This document shows, one piece after another, positions 25,197 through 33,642 of a DNA stretch of 64,000 nucleotides. Position 1 is the first letter of the stretch; each line of letters starts with the position of its first letter. The notes beneath the pieces were generated by a model. The model did no database searches. It was not told where the DNA came from and saw only the letters and a program-made list of their open reading frames with translations. The position numbers and the translations under genes are program-made. The DNA comes from DAOUKH01 sp034421515 (GTDB lineage Bacteria > Chloroflexota > Dehalococcoidia > SHYB01). Location: NCBI GenBank assembly GCA_034421515.1, contig DAOUKH010000047.1:1-64000 (forward strand), given 5' to 3'.

Positions 25197-27350
25197 TCAC
25201 TGCGCGGTCGCGCCGGCGAAGGGCTGGATGAGCAGCCGGAGCGTGCCGTCGCCGTCCTTGCGCTGGGTGACGATGCGGTGACCCGCCTCCTCGGCCCAGG
25301 TGATCACGTCGTAGATGTTGAGCGCGTCGGCCATGATGGCCTCGACGAGCGAGGAGCCGTCGGCCTGGGTCTGGCGGGTGAGCGCCGCAATGACGCCGGC
25401 GCAGTTCTTGCCGCGCCCGTCGACGATCACCCAGCCGCTCGCGGCGGGCGCCTCGCCGGCGCGGACGTCGACCTCGCCGCTCTTGCGCGCGTCAAGCTGG
25501 CGCTTGAACGCGGCTACCGACTCCCACGCGACGGCGCGGCCGCGGTCGCCGCTCGAGCAGACCGCCCCGCGGACGCCGACGATGTCGGGGTTGATGCGGG
25601 CGAGCTCGTCGATGTCGCTCATGCGGAGATGCCCGGAGAGCGCCGTGCTCATGCCGGCCTTCTTGCCCTCGAAGACGATCTCGCGGAGCTTGGGCTCGGG
25701 GATGAAGTCGAAGAGGTTGCGGCCGTCCTTGGTCAGCGTGTCGATGAGCCAGCCGTCGCAGCCGGTCTCCTCGGCGAGCCGTGGCATGAGCAGAGGGTCG
25801 AGCCCGCCGTAGAGGTGGTTGTCGGCGAAGAGCGAGCCGATCAGCTTCGTCTCGCTGCCTTCCAGGGCGCGCTTCGATTCCTGCAGCACCTCGATGGCCA
25901 TGTCGTAGTCGGAGCGTACAAAGCCGACCTTCACCGAGGTCGCTTCCAGCTTGGCCGCCGAGTAGACCGCCATGGCCACGGTCCCGGCCTGGTTGGGGAC
26001 GACGCCGAGGGTGACGCTGACGTGCTTCTCATCGGGGATGCGGGCGCGCACCTGCTCCACGAGCAGCGGGTGCCCCGAGCCGACCATCGCCTCCTGGAGG
26101 TTCTTGATGTCGATGATGTCGGCGCCGCCGCGGTCGGCCTCCACGGCCTCGGGCATGTCCTGGACGCTGACCATCAGCATCATGCCCGACTCGGAAGTGA
26201 TGCCGCTTGGCCGTGGCTTCGCCTCGGCGGCGCCGTTGCGGGCGCTGCCGTTGGTGGGGGCCTGCTCCTCGGTGACGTAGATCCTGGAAAGCGCCTCCTG
26301 CTGATGGCTCAGCTCCGGGTTGGCGGAGGCCGTCTCGACGGGGGCGGGCGCCGCCGAAGCATCGTCGGCGCCGGTGTGCACGGGGACGGGGCGCAGGGCG
26401 CGGAGCTCCCGCAGCAACTCGTCCTTCTCGGCGTCGTCGAGGTCGCGGAGCGGCGGGCGGACGTGCCCCAGCCGCAGGCCCATGAGCTGGCCCCAATACT
26501 TGACCATGCTGACGGGGAGGGCGCCGCCGAACTTCTGCACGGTGCGGCCCCACCATTTGTCGTTCAGCTGCTTGATCGCCTTGAGGTGGGTCTCGTAGAG
26601 CGCCTGGTCGAGGTCGCCCTTGGTGGCCCGCTCGATGTACTGCACGTAGTGGTTCGCGCCCGGCATGTCGAAGCGCCAGTCCGACGTGTTGGCGAAGATC
26701 ACTTGCTGGCGGAAGCCGAGCTCCTGCGCCTTGGGGAAGATCCACTCGTCGGGGGTGCTGATGATCGCCTGCTTGCCGATGAGCAGGTGGGTCTCGATGG
26801 AGATCTGCTGGCTGAAGCTCGCCTCCTTGACGCCGACCACGTTGGGCACGGCGCAGAGGCGCTTCAGGCCCTGCGGGCTCATCACGATGCCGAACTGCGG
26901 CGAGTTGTAGAACATGATCGCCAGCGATGTCCGCTCGGCGAGGGCGGTGATGAAGTCGACGACCTGGTTCTCGGTCTTCGTCACCATGTACGGGGCGGCG
27001 GCGATGAGCAGGTCGTAGCCGGCGGACTCGGCGAGCGCGGCGAGGTTCGTGGCTTCCTTGAGCGAGGTGTGGGTGACGTGGGCGGCGATGGGCCACTCGC
27101 CGGCGGCCTCGTCGGCGACGGTCTCGATAACCCTGCGGCGCTCCTCGCCGGTCAGGCTCCAGAACTCGCCCATGCCCCAGCTCGATCCCGCGCCGCGGGT
27201 GCCCAGGCTGCGGATGTAGCGGATGTTGTGGCGGATGGCCGCCTCGTCGATTTCGTCGTCGGGGGTGAACGGCGTGGGGAGCGTGGTCCACTCGCCGGTC
27301 AGATTCTCCCAGGCCCAGTCCTGGGCCTCGTGTTTGGCATACCCCGCCAT
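25197..27350 (-). CDS. Three-domain fusion: DapA-like aldolase, MfnB-like synthase, TusA-like domain
   Basis: A 717-residue protein with three enzyme-like parts. Residues 10-325 are a dihydrodipicolinate synthase/N-acetylneuraminate lyase-type barrel, with Tyr148 in MFYNSPQ and Schiff-base Lys175 in VVGVKEAS. Residues 326-388 are a flexible linker. Residues 389-628 resemble (5-formylfuran-3-yl)methyl phosphate synthase (MfnB), keeping lysines at DIIDIKN (Lys416), SVKVGF (Lys474) and DTLTKDG (Lys541). Residues 638-711 resemble a TusA/SirA sulfur-carrier domain with Cys650 in DGRGKNCAGV, although the usual CPxP is CAGV. The start ATG at 27350 stands alone. The combination suggests sulfur or furan-type cofactor chemistry, which is inference only. 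Confidence 0.82.
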   Translation of the reverse strand: MAGYAKHEAQDWAWENLTGEWTTLPTPFTPDDEIDEAAIRHNIRYIRSLGTRGAGSSWGMGEFWSLTGEERRRVIETVADEAAGEWPIAAHVTHTSLKEATNLAALAESAGYDLLIAAAPYMVTKTENQVVDFITALAERTSLAIMFYNSPQFGIVMSPQGLKRLCAVPNVVGVKEASFSQQISIETHLLIGKQAIISTPDEWIFPKAQELGFRQQVIFANTSDWRFDMPGANHYVQYIERATKGDLDQALYETHLKAIKQLNDKWWGRTVQKFGGALPVSMVKYWGQLMGLRLGHVRPPLRDLDDAEKDELLRELRALRPVPVHTGADDASAAPAPVETASANPELSHQQEALSRIYVTEEQAPTNGSARNGAAEAKPRPSGITSESGMMLMVSVQDMPEAVEADRGGADIIDIKNLQEAMVGSGHPLLVEQVRARIPDEKHVSVTLGVVPNQAGTVAMAVYSAAKLEATSVKVGFVRSDYDMAIEVLQESKRALEGSETKLIGSLFADNHLYGGLDPLLMPRLAEETGCDGWLIDTLTKDGRNLFDFIPEPKLREIVFEGKKAGMSTALSGHLRMSDIDELARINPDIVGVRGAVCSSGDRGRAVAWESVAAFKRQLDARKSGEVDVRAGEAPAASGWVIVDGRGKNCAGVIAALTRQTQADGSSLVEAIMADALNIYDVITWAEEAGHRIVTQRKDGDGTLRLLIQPFAGATAQ

Positions 27351-27500
27351 CGGTGTCCCTTCCTTACTACGCCCTAGCCTCGGAGCGCCGGTGGGATGGC
27401 CGTCGAAAACGGCTTCTCTCCAGAAGTAAACGCGCGTCGAGTCTAGGCGCTTCCCCCCACAGGGTCAAGCCTGCAGACAGTGGCCGGAGCGCTGCCGGCG

Positions 27501-29111
27501 TCAATGCGCCGCCGGTTTCCCCTGCATGATCAGGCCCAGGATGTCCTGGCTGGTCACCGAACCCAGGAACCGGCCGGACTTCCGGTCGAGGACCGGGATC
27601 ACCGACAAGGCGTGGTCGGTCATGCGCTCCAGCACGTCGTCGATCGTCTCGTCGGGATAGGCCGCGGGTACGCGGCGGCGCATCAGCGCGCGCACCCTCG
27701 CCTTCGCCCATGTGCGCTTGGGGAGGAAGCGCAGCCGCGTCAGGGACGCGACTCCCGCGACCGCGCCGTCGTCGATGACCACGTAGTCGTGCTGATGGGG
27801 GACGATCCACTGCTCGGTGAAGCTCAGGACGGAGAGGTCGGAGTCGGGGTAGGTCCGGGAGGTGTCGAGGATGTCGGCCACGGTGATCGTGTCCAGAGCG
27901 TAGCGGGCGTAGGAGGGCGTCGCGGCCTCCGGCATGACGGGGTCGTCGGATGCCTTGGCCCGGTTGATCGCGAAGCTCATCGCCGTCGGCGTCACCAGGA
28001 TGAAGCCGAACATGATGATGACCAGCAAGGAGAAGAGGGCCTGAGAGATCGCCCCCGTCTCGAACAGGACGAGCAGGAGCGCGATCTCGGCAACGCCTTT
28101 CGCCATGAGGCCCATCCCCAGCGCGAAGGGGGTGTCGAGCCGGGCGGCGAAGGGCCCGGCGAAGGCCCCGGCGGCCTTGCCCAAGACGGCCACGGCCACG
28201 ACCGCCGCGATCGTCCCCGCCGAGAGCTCGGTGAAGGAGAGGTCGACGCTGAGGCCGGCGGAGGCGAAGAAGAGCGGGACGAAGAGGCCCTCTGTTGTGC
28301 TCCGCAAGCCGGGCATGATGTCGAGCCGCACCCGGTGGGGCATCCCGGAGAGCGCCGCGCCGAAGAGCAGCGCGCCGATGGAGCCGTGGAGGCCGATCTC
28401 ATGGGCCGCGACGACCATGAGGAAGAGCCCGCCCAGCAGCAGGCCGAAGGGAAGCTGGGGGACGCTCAGGAAGCGCTGCAGGAGGATGATCACCGGAGGG
28501 AGTATCTGCGCCGACAGCACCCACGCGACCACCGCGAAGCCGATGATTTGGCCCAGGAGAATGGGCAGTTGGCCGACGCCGGGAGGGTCGTCGTGGCCCG
28601 TCTCGCTGATGGTGAACCCCACGATGAGCAGGGCGATCAGCTCGGCAATGATGACGGTGGTGAAGATCTCAAGGCCGAGCGGTTCCTTCAGGTGTCCTTC
28701 GTCGGCGAGCACCTTGGCCACGATCCCCAGGCTCGACAGCGCCAGGACGCCGGAGAGGGCCAGCGCCGTGGTGAACGGGAGGTCGAGGACGGTGAGCGTG
28801 ACGCCGAGCGAGGCGGCGAGCGGCACGATCACCGAGACCGTCGCGGCGAGGAAGAACCGCCCCCGGATCGTGGCGACGAACCCCGAAATATCGACCTCGT
28901 CGAGGCCGATGAGGAAGAAGAAGACGAAAACGCCGACGCCCAAGAACAGCGCCGATTCCTCGGTCGGCTCGACGATGCCGGCGACGGGGCCGAGCAGGAC
29001 CCCCGTGGCGGTGTAGGCGATGATCGAGTTCAGGCCAAGGCGGGCGAAGACCCCCTCGGCGATCTTCGCGACGACGAGGAGCAGGCCAATGGAGAGGACC
29101 GCGTCGACCAT
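27501..29111 (-). CDS. CPA2-family cation/proton antiporter (Kef-type) with C-terminal CBS pair
   Basis: A 536-residue membrane transporter. Residues 1-385 form about twelve hydrophobic segments of the Na/H or K/H exchanger fold (LGVGVFVFFFLIGLDEVDIS, FASAGLSVDLSFTEL and GLMAKGVAEIALLLVLFETG, the last two typical of KefB/GerN proteins). Residues 410-530 are two CBS motifs (TVADILDTSRTYP; HALSVIPVLDRKSGRFLG) that probably sense nucleotide or ionic strength. The ATG at 29111 is preferred over TTG at 29129. It would exchange K+ or Na+ for protons. It is a single-gene unit. Confidence 0.9.
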   Translation of the reverse strand: MVDAVLSIGLLLVVAKIAEGVFARLGLNSIIAYTATGVLLGPVAGIVEPTEESALFLGVGVFVFFFLIGLDEVDISGFVATIRGRFFLAATVSVIVPLAASLGVTLTVLDLPFTTALALSGVLALSSLGIVAKVLADEGHLKEPLGLEIFTTVIIAELIALLIVGFTISETGHDDPPGVGQLPILLGQIIGFAVVAWVLSAQILPPVIILLQRFLSVPQLPFGLLLGGLFLMVVAAHEIGLHGSIGALLFGAALSGMPHRVRLDIMPGLRSTTEGLFVPLFFASAGLSVDLSFTELSAGTIAAVVAVAVLGKAAGAFAGPFAARLDTPFALGMGLMAKGVAEIALLLVLFETGAISQALFSLLVIIMFGFILVTPTAMSFAINRAKASDDPVMPEAATPSYARYALDTITVADILDTSRTYPDSDLSVLSFTEQWIVPHQHDYVVIDDGAVAGVASLTRLRFLPKRTWAKARVRALMRRRVPAAYPDETIDDVLERMTDHALSVIPVLDRKSGRFLGSVTSQDILGLIMQGKPAAH

Positions 29112-29189
29112 TCCACCCCGCCCAGGCAACAGCGTCGCCTCATTCTAGAAGATAGAGCGAACCCCCGCAGCCGCGTGCCGCGCCCTTCC

Positions 29190-29242
29190 GTAGGGGCGAC
29201 TCTTAAACCTCCCTCCCTCTGGGAGGGACTGAGGGAGGGCAG
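29190..29242. repeat. Degenerate intergenic repeat
   Basis: A gtaggggcgac fragment followed by cctccctccctctgggaggg and a ctgagggaggg tract, a diverged family A copy. It is in the 345-bp gap 29112-29456, which otherwise holds the promoter and palindrome listed next and no gene I can support. Confidence 0.6.
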
Positions 29243-29264
29243 TCTTCCCCCCGCCACCACTCAC

Positions 29265-29313
29265 TTGACACCCCCTCCCACAGCGCCTATCATCATGACA
29301 GAACGTACGTTCT
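29265..29313 (+). promoter_or_regulatory. Consensus promoter with LexA-like palindrome and no clear gene
   Basis: TTGACA (29265-29270), a 17-bp spacer and TATCAT (29288-29293) form one of the best promoters here. Seven bases after the -10 is AGAACGTACGTTCT (29300-29313), a perfect 14-bp palindrome of the GAAC-N4-GTTC type bound by LexA in Gram-positive bacteria. It overlaps the expected transcript start, so it would repress. Downstream on the plus strand is only an 18-codon frame (29295-29351) and then the antisense strand of the BKACE gene. Confidence 0.6.
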
Positions 29314-29456
29314 TGACCGGGATACGGAACCCGTCGCCTGCGGACGCGTAGGAGATGTGCCCACTGTCCCGACGGGCGCCGGGAGCGGCCCAATGCCCTG
29401 CGGACGCGCAGGAGGCAGGGCCCTTGGCGGAGTTACCGGCGCGGAACCGGCTTGGC

Positions 29457-30368
29457 CTAGGCTGTGGCGCCGGTCTTGGAGGGTTCGAGGCGCATGATCC
29501 GGCGCGCCTCGGCGGGCGTGGCGACGTCCCGGCCCAGCGAGCGCGACGCCTCGGCGACCCGGCGCACCTGCTCGGCGGTGCTCATCGGACGCCCCTCGTA
29601 GAGGAGGTTGTCGCCGATGCCGGTGCGGATGTGGCCGCCCATCAGGATCGCCGAGTTGTTGACGATGTGGTGGCTGACCCCCTGGCTCTGGGTGAACCAC
29701 TCGTAGTCGAGCCCGTCGGGCAGCCAGTCGAGGAAGGCCTGAATCGAGCGGGGCTCCGGCGGCAGGTTGTAGAGGAGGTCGTCGTTGAAGCCGAACTTCA
29801 ACAACAGTGGCTCCTCAATCAGGCCCATGTCCATGAACGCTTCCAGGTGGCGGATGTGCCCCAGCTCCCGCATCCCGAACCGGGGCTTGAGGCCGAGCTC
29901 CTGCATCTTCCGCAGCGTCTCGATCGTCTCGCCGTGCGTGTTGACGTACATGTGGTCGGGGTTGATGAAGCGCTTCGCCTCGCGGTCGTACTTGCCCCGC
30001 AGCATGGCCCCCGTGTCCACGTCCATGAACGGAAGCGCGACGTCGGGGTCCTCGGCCAACGCGACGACGTGGGCGAACCGTTTCAAGCCGAACAGCGTGC
30101 CCGACTGCGGCGGCCACGTCGGGTAGCAGATGGCGTCGCAGTGCTGGGCGATCAGTTGAAAGGTCTCCTTGTAGATCTCGACGTCCTGGAAGCGCTGCGC
30201 TCCGGTCTTGGGGTCGCGGGCGTGGATGTGAATGATGGAGGCGCCGGCCCCCACGCATTCGAGGGTGTCTTCCAGAAGCTGGCGCGGCGTCAGCGGCACC
30301 GCCGGGTAGTCCTCGACCGGCACGACCTCGTTGACCGTGACCTCGATGCAGAGCTTGGGATGCGCCAT
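29457..30368 (-). CDS. BKACE-family beta-keto acid cleavage enzyme (DUF849)
   Basis: A 303-residue zinc-dependent beta-keto acid cleavage enzyme, which condenses a 3-oxo acid with acetyl-CoA to give a CoA ester and acetoacetate. The zinc histidines are in HIHARD near residue 48, with NTHGETIETL, and the conserved GGHIRTGIGDNL near 253. Start ATG at 30368. It is 19 nt downstream of the amidohydrolase gene on the same strand, so the two probably share a degradative pathway. The acid substrate is unknown. Confidence 0.9.
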   Translation of the reverse strand: MAHPKLCIEVTVNEVVPVEDYPAVPLTPRQLLEDTLECVGAGASIIHIHARDPKTGAQRFQDVEIYKETFQLIAQHCDAICYPTWPPQSGTLFGLKRFAHVVALAEDPDVALPFMDVDTGAMLRGKYDREAKRFINPDHMYVNTHGETIETLRKMQELGLKPRFGMRELGHIRHLEAFMDMGLIEEPLLLKFGFNDDLLYNLPPEPRSIQAFLDWLPDGLDYEWFTQSQGVSHHIVNNSAILMGGHIRTGIGDNLLYEGRPMSTAEQVRRVAEASRSLGRDVATPAEARRIMRLEPSKTGATA

Positions 30369-30387
30369 CGTCTCCCCCTCGTCCCGG

Positions 30388-31515
30388 CTAGCCCATCAGC
30401 TTTTCGGGGTCGCCCATGTTGTAGAACCGGATCGCGCCCTCGGCGAGGATGCGGCGCTTCGTCTCGTCGGAGAGCCCTTCCATGCGCCGGATCATGTCGG
30501 GCGCGCCGGGGAAGCCGTCGGCGTGCGGGTAATCGGTGGCCCAGAGAATCTTGTGGGGGCCGACGTAGTCGGCGAGGTGGGCAAGGTTGCCCTCGATGGG
30601 CTCAAAGGAAATCCAGGCCTGCCGCTCGAAGATCGCACTGGGCTTCTGCGAGATCAGCCCGTCGTTCCAGGATTCCTGCTCGTAGTGCCGGTCCATGCGG
30701 TCGAGCCACCCCGCGATCCAGCCGCCGCCCGACTCCATGAAGGCGAAGCGGAGTTTGGGGAACCGCTCGCAGATGCCGCACATGAGGAGGCCAGCGCAGG
30801 CGGCCATCATTTCGAGGGTGTGGGAGACGACATGGGCTACGCCGGCCGCCTTGAAGCGGTCGGCCCCGAGGCCGGGGACGCCGCCGCCGACGTGGATCGC
30901 CATGGAGACGTCCAAGTCCTGGGCCGCCGCCCAGATTGCGTCGTTGGCGGGGTCGTGGATATAGCGCCCGTCGACGGGGTTGGCGCGGATGAAGGCCGCC
31001 CCGAACCCGAGCTCGCGGCGGGCGTATTCGAGCTCGGCAACGGCCAGGTCGACCGATTGCAGGGGCAGCATGGCGAGGCCGAAGAGACGGTCCGGGTGGA
31101 CGGCGCAGTAGTCGGCGAGCCACCGGTTATAGGCGCGGCAGACCGCGGCGCCGAGGCCGGGGTCTTGGATGCGGCCGGAGAGGAAGAGGCCGAGGGTGGG
31201 GAAGGAGAAGGAGGCGTCGACGCCCTCGGCGTCCATGTCGACGATGCGTGCGTCGGGGTCGAAGCCGCCGCGCCGTCCGCTGACGTAGGGCAGCGGCCCC
31301 TCCGTCCTCGGCGCGCCGTAGCTGCCCGTGCCGCCAAAGCCCTGCGGCAGCGACCAGACGGCGGTCTCAACCTGCAGGTGCTCCGCGCCGCCTTCCTCCG
31401 TGTTGAACACCGGCGCCCGGTCGCGGTAGGCGGGGTCGATGTAGCGCTCCCACAGGTCGGGCGGCTCGAGGACGTGCCCGTCGGAGTCGATCACGCTGTA
31501 GGTGCGGCTGCTCAT
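30388..31515 (-). CDS. Amidohydrolase family protein (amidohydrolase-2 type)
   Basis: A 375-residue TIM-barrel metal-dependent hydrolase or decarboxylase (ACMSD-like branch). The start VIDSDGHVLEPPDLWERY has the DxDxH metal motif variant; AIHVGGG and SHTLEMM hold His ligands, and ATDYPHAD near the end carries the catalytic Asp. Start ATG at 31515. It lies between the BKACE gene and a divergent-oriented SDR gene on the same strand. Related genes at 33643 and 54333 show an expanded family in this genome. Confidence 0.88.
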   Translation of the reverse strand: MSSRTYSVIDSDGHVLEPPDLWERYIDPAYRDRAPVFNTEEGGAEHLQVETAVWSLPQGFGGTGSYGAPRTEGPLPYVSGRRGGFDPDARIVDMDAEGVDASFSFPTLGLFLSGRIQDPGLGAAVCRAYNRWLADYCAVHPDRLFGLAMLPLQSVDLAVAELEYARRELGFGAAFIRANPVDGRYIHDPANDAIWAAAQDLDVSMAIHVGGGVPGLGADRFKAAGVAHVVSHTLEMMAACAGLLMCGICERFPKLRFAFMESGGGWIAGWLDRMDRHYEQESWNDGLISQKPSAIFERQAWISFEPIEGNLAHLADYVGPHKILWATDYPHADGFPGAPDMIRRMEGLSDETKRRILAEGAIRFYNMGDPEKLMG

Positions 31516-31564
31516 GACGGGGCCAGCCTACCCGCCCCGCGGGTCGCGGGCAACCGAGGAACCG

Positions 31565-32368
31565 TCAGAGCGACTCGCCGCCGTCGACGACGATCACCTG
31601 GCCGGTGACGAAACCGGCGGCGTCGGAGGCCAGGTAGACGGCAAGCGCGCCGAGCTCCCGCGCGTCGCCGGTGCGCCGCATTGGGATGCGCTTCAACATC
31701 TGCTCCAGGGACTTGGGGTCCTCGTGCATCGGGGCTGATGCCGATGTGTAGAACTGTCCCGGCGCAATGGCGTTGACGGTGACGCCGTAGCGGGCCCACT
31801 CCTTCGCAATGCTCCGGGTGAAGGTATCGAGCCCGCCCTTCGCCGCGTCGTAGGCCGCGTTGAACCGGTTGAGGCGCGTGGTAATGACCGACCCCACGTT
31901 GATGACCCGTCCGCTGCCGTGCTCCAGCATCTGCGGCCCCAACTCGCGCAAGACATAGAAGGCCGCCGACAGGGTCGTCTCAAGCGTACCGTGCCATTCC
32001 TCGTTGGTAGTGGGTGTGTCGAAGCCGGGAAGACCGGGCCGGTAGCCGGGAAGCGGGACCAGCGGCTGGAAGAACCCGGCGGCGGCGTTATTCACCACGA
32101 TGTCGATCCGCTCGAAACGTTCCAGCGCTTGCCGCGCCATCGCGGCCACGGCGTCGGGGTCGGAGACGTCGGCTTCGATGGCCTCGGCCCGGCATCCCAG
32201 CGCCCGGACCTCTTGTGCCGTCGCTTCGATCTCGCTTCCCGTGCGGGCGACGGCGACGATGTCGGCGCCCGCTTCCGCCAGCGCCAACGCGACCGCCTTC
32301 CCGATTCCCCTGCCTGCGCCCGTGACCAAGCCGACTTTCCCACTCAGGCTAAACATGGGGCTGGTCAC
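31565..32368 (-). CDS. Short-chain dehydrogenase/reductase (SDR)
   Basis: A 267-residue classical SDR. It has the cofactor loop VTGAGRGIGKAV, NNAAAGF, VGSVIT for the catalytic Ser, YDAAKGG with Tyr and Lys, NAIAPGQF and the C-terminal VDGGES. The GTG at 32368 is chosen since AAGGAG lies 8 nt upstream; ATG at 32356 is an alternative. It is divergent from the nitronate monooxygenase gene; an ATGGTA/TACCAT block at 32404-32409 may serve as the minus-strand -10. Substrate unknown. Confidence 0.9.
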   Translation of the reverse strand: MTSPMFSLSGKVGLVTGAGRGIGKAVALALAEAGADIVAVARTGSEIEATAQEVRALGCRAEAIEADVSDPDAVAAMARQALERFERIDIVVNNAAAGFFQPLVPLPGYRPGLPGFDTPTTNEEWHGTLETTLSAAFYVLRELGPQMLEHGSGRVINVGSVITTRLNRFNAAYDAAKGGLDTFTRSIAKEWARYGVTVNAIAPGQFYTSASAPMHEDPKSLEQMLKRIPMRRTGDARELGALAVYLASDAAGFVTGQVIVVDGGESL

Positions 32369-32419
32369 CTCGAACACTCCTTCTACGGAAGGGAATGGGC
32401 GCTATGGTACACTCCCGCC

Positions 32420-33571
32420 ATGCCCGGTCAAGGCGACTCGAACAGGCCCGTTTTACGCACGGCTCTGTGCGACCTGCTCGGTGTCGAATATCCCGTCTGC
32501 CTTGCCGGCATGGGCTCCCGCGGCCGCGCTACCCCGCCCCCGCTCGTCGCCGCCGTCTCCAACGCCGGCGGGCTTGGAGTGCTGGGAGGCGCGAACCTGA
32601 CGCCGGATGAGATCCGCGAACGCATCCGAGAGGTCAAGACCCTCACGGATAAGCCCTTCGCGGTCAACCTGCTCTTCCCGGCAAGCTTGAGCCAGGCGGA
32701 GAACTCCCGGTCGCAAATCCGCGACCTCCTGCAGCGCGAGTATCCCAAGCACGTCGCATTCGTTAAGGACCTCCTGCGGGAGTTCGGCTTGGAGGAGGCG
32801 CCGGTCGAGCAGGAAAGCGTGCTCGCAACCGGCGACATCCAAGAACAGTTCCAGGTCGTGCTGGAAGAGGGCGTCCCCATTCTCTCGGCCGGTCTCGGAG
32901 ACCCTTCATGGGCGGTGCCGCCGGCGAGGGAGCAGGGGATGAAGGTCATCGGGCTGGCGGGATCGGTGCGGAACGCGATGCGGCAGGTGGAGGCAGGCGT
33001 CGACGCCATCGTGGCGCAAGGATACGAAGCGGGCGGCCATACCGGCCGGATCGCGACGCTCCCCCTGGTGCCGCAGGTCGTGGACGCCGTCGCTCCGACG
33101 CCCGTCCTGGCGGCGGGAGGCATCGGCGATGGCCGGGGCCTCGCTGCCGCCCTATCCCTCGGCGCGGTGGGCGTCTGGGTCGGCACCACCTTCCTCACTT
33201 CGATCGAAAGCGCCATCTGGGACGTCCAGAAGGAAGAGATCCTCGGGGCGCGGTCGGAGGACTTCCCGGTTACCCGGGCGTATACGGGGAAGACGGCCCG
33301 CGACTACAAGAACGTGGTCATCGACGCATGGGAGTCGTCTAATCTGGAGCCGCTGCCCATGCCCCTGCAGCAGGTGCTGATGGAGGACTTCTCGTCGGCG
33401 GCCATGGCCGCGGGGCGCTACGACCTGGTGAACAGCCCAGCGGGACAGATAGGCGGGATGCACTCTGAGCTGAAGCCCGCCGGGCGCATTCTGCGCGAGA
33501 TGGTCGAAGGTGCCGTCGCGGTCATCGCGGAGCAGCAAGCCTTCGTCGGTGGGCCGCCGGACTCCGGTTGA
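32420..33571 (+). CDS. Nitronate monooxygenase family FMN enzyme
   Basis: A 383-residue FMN-dependent TIM barrel of the 2-nitropropane dioxygenase/nitronate monooxygenase family. Typical parts are YPVCLAGMGS at the start, NAGGLGVLGG, PFAVNLLFP, GYEAGGHTGR with the probable catalytic His, and AAGGIGDGRGLAAALSLGA. The ATG at 32420 (MPGQGDSNR) gives the family length; the longer frame would run into the divergent SDR. A TACACT box at 32408-32413 is so close that the mRNA may be nearly leaderless. It opens the plus-strand catabolic block. Confidence 0.9.
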   Translation: MPGQGDSNRPVLRTALCDLLGVEYPVCLAGMGSRGRATPPPLVAAVSNAGGLGVLGGANLTPDEIRERIREVKTLTDKPFAVNLLFPASLSQAENSRSQIRDLLQREYPKHVAFVKDLLREFGLEEAPVEQESVLATGDIQEQFQVVLEEGVPILSAGLGDPSWAVPPAREQGMKVIGLAGSVRNAMRQVEAGVDAIVAQGYEAGGHTGRIATLPLVPQVVDAVAPTPVLAAGGIGDGRGLAAALSLGAVGVWVGTTFLTSIESAIWDVQKEEILGARSEDFPVTRAYTGKTARDYKNVVIDAWESSNLEPLPMPLQQVLMEDFSSAAMAAGRYDLVNSPAGQIGGMHSELKPAGRILREMVEGAVAVIAEQQAFVGGPPDSG

Positions 33572-33587
33572 GCCGGGCCCCGTTTGC

Positions 33588-33616
33588 TTGACATTGATTC
33601 CCTGTTCGGCTACACC
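33588..33616 (+). promoter_or_regulatory. Promoter of the 33.6-44.6 kb gene block
   Basis: A perfect TTGACA (33588-33593), a 17-bp spacer and TACACC (33611-33616) lie 26 bp upstream of the amidohydrolase ATG at 33643. It may drive the following tightly spaced genes. Confidence 0.6.
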
Positions 33617-33642
33617 TGTACGACCGAGGTGAGGGGGGCGCG

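Noticed and set aside
27480..29351. A 623-residue plus-strand frame ending near the orphan promoter
   Set aside because: Antisense to the Kef-type antiporter, charged low-complexity composition, no family resemblance; only its last 18 codons are outside that gene.
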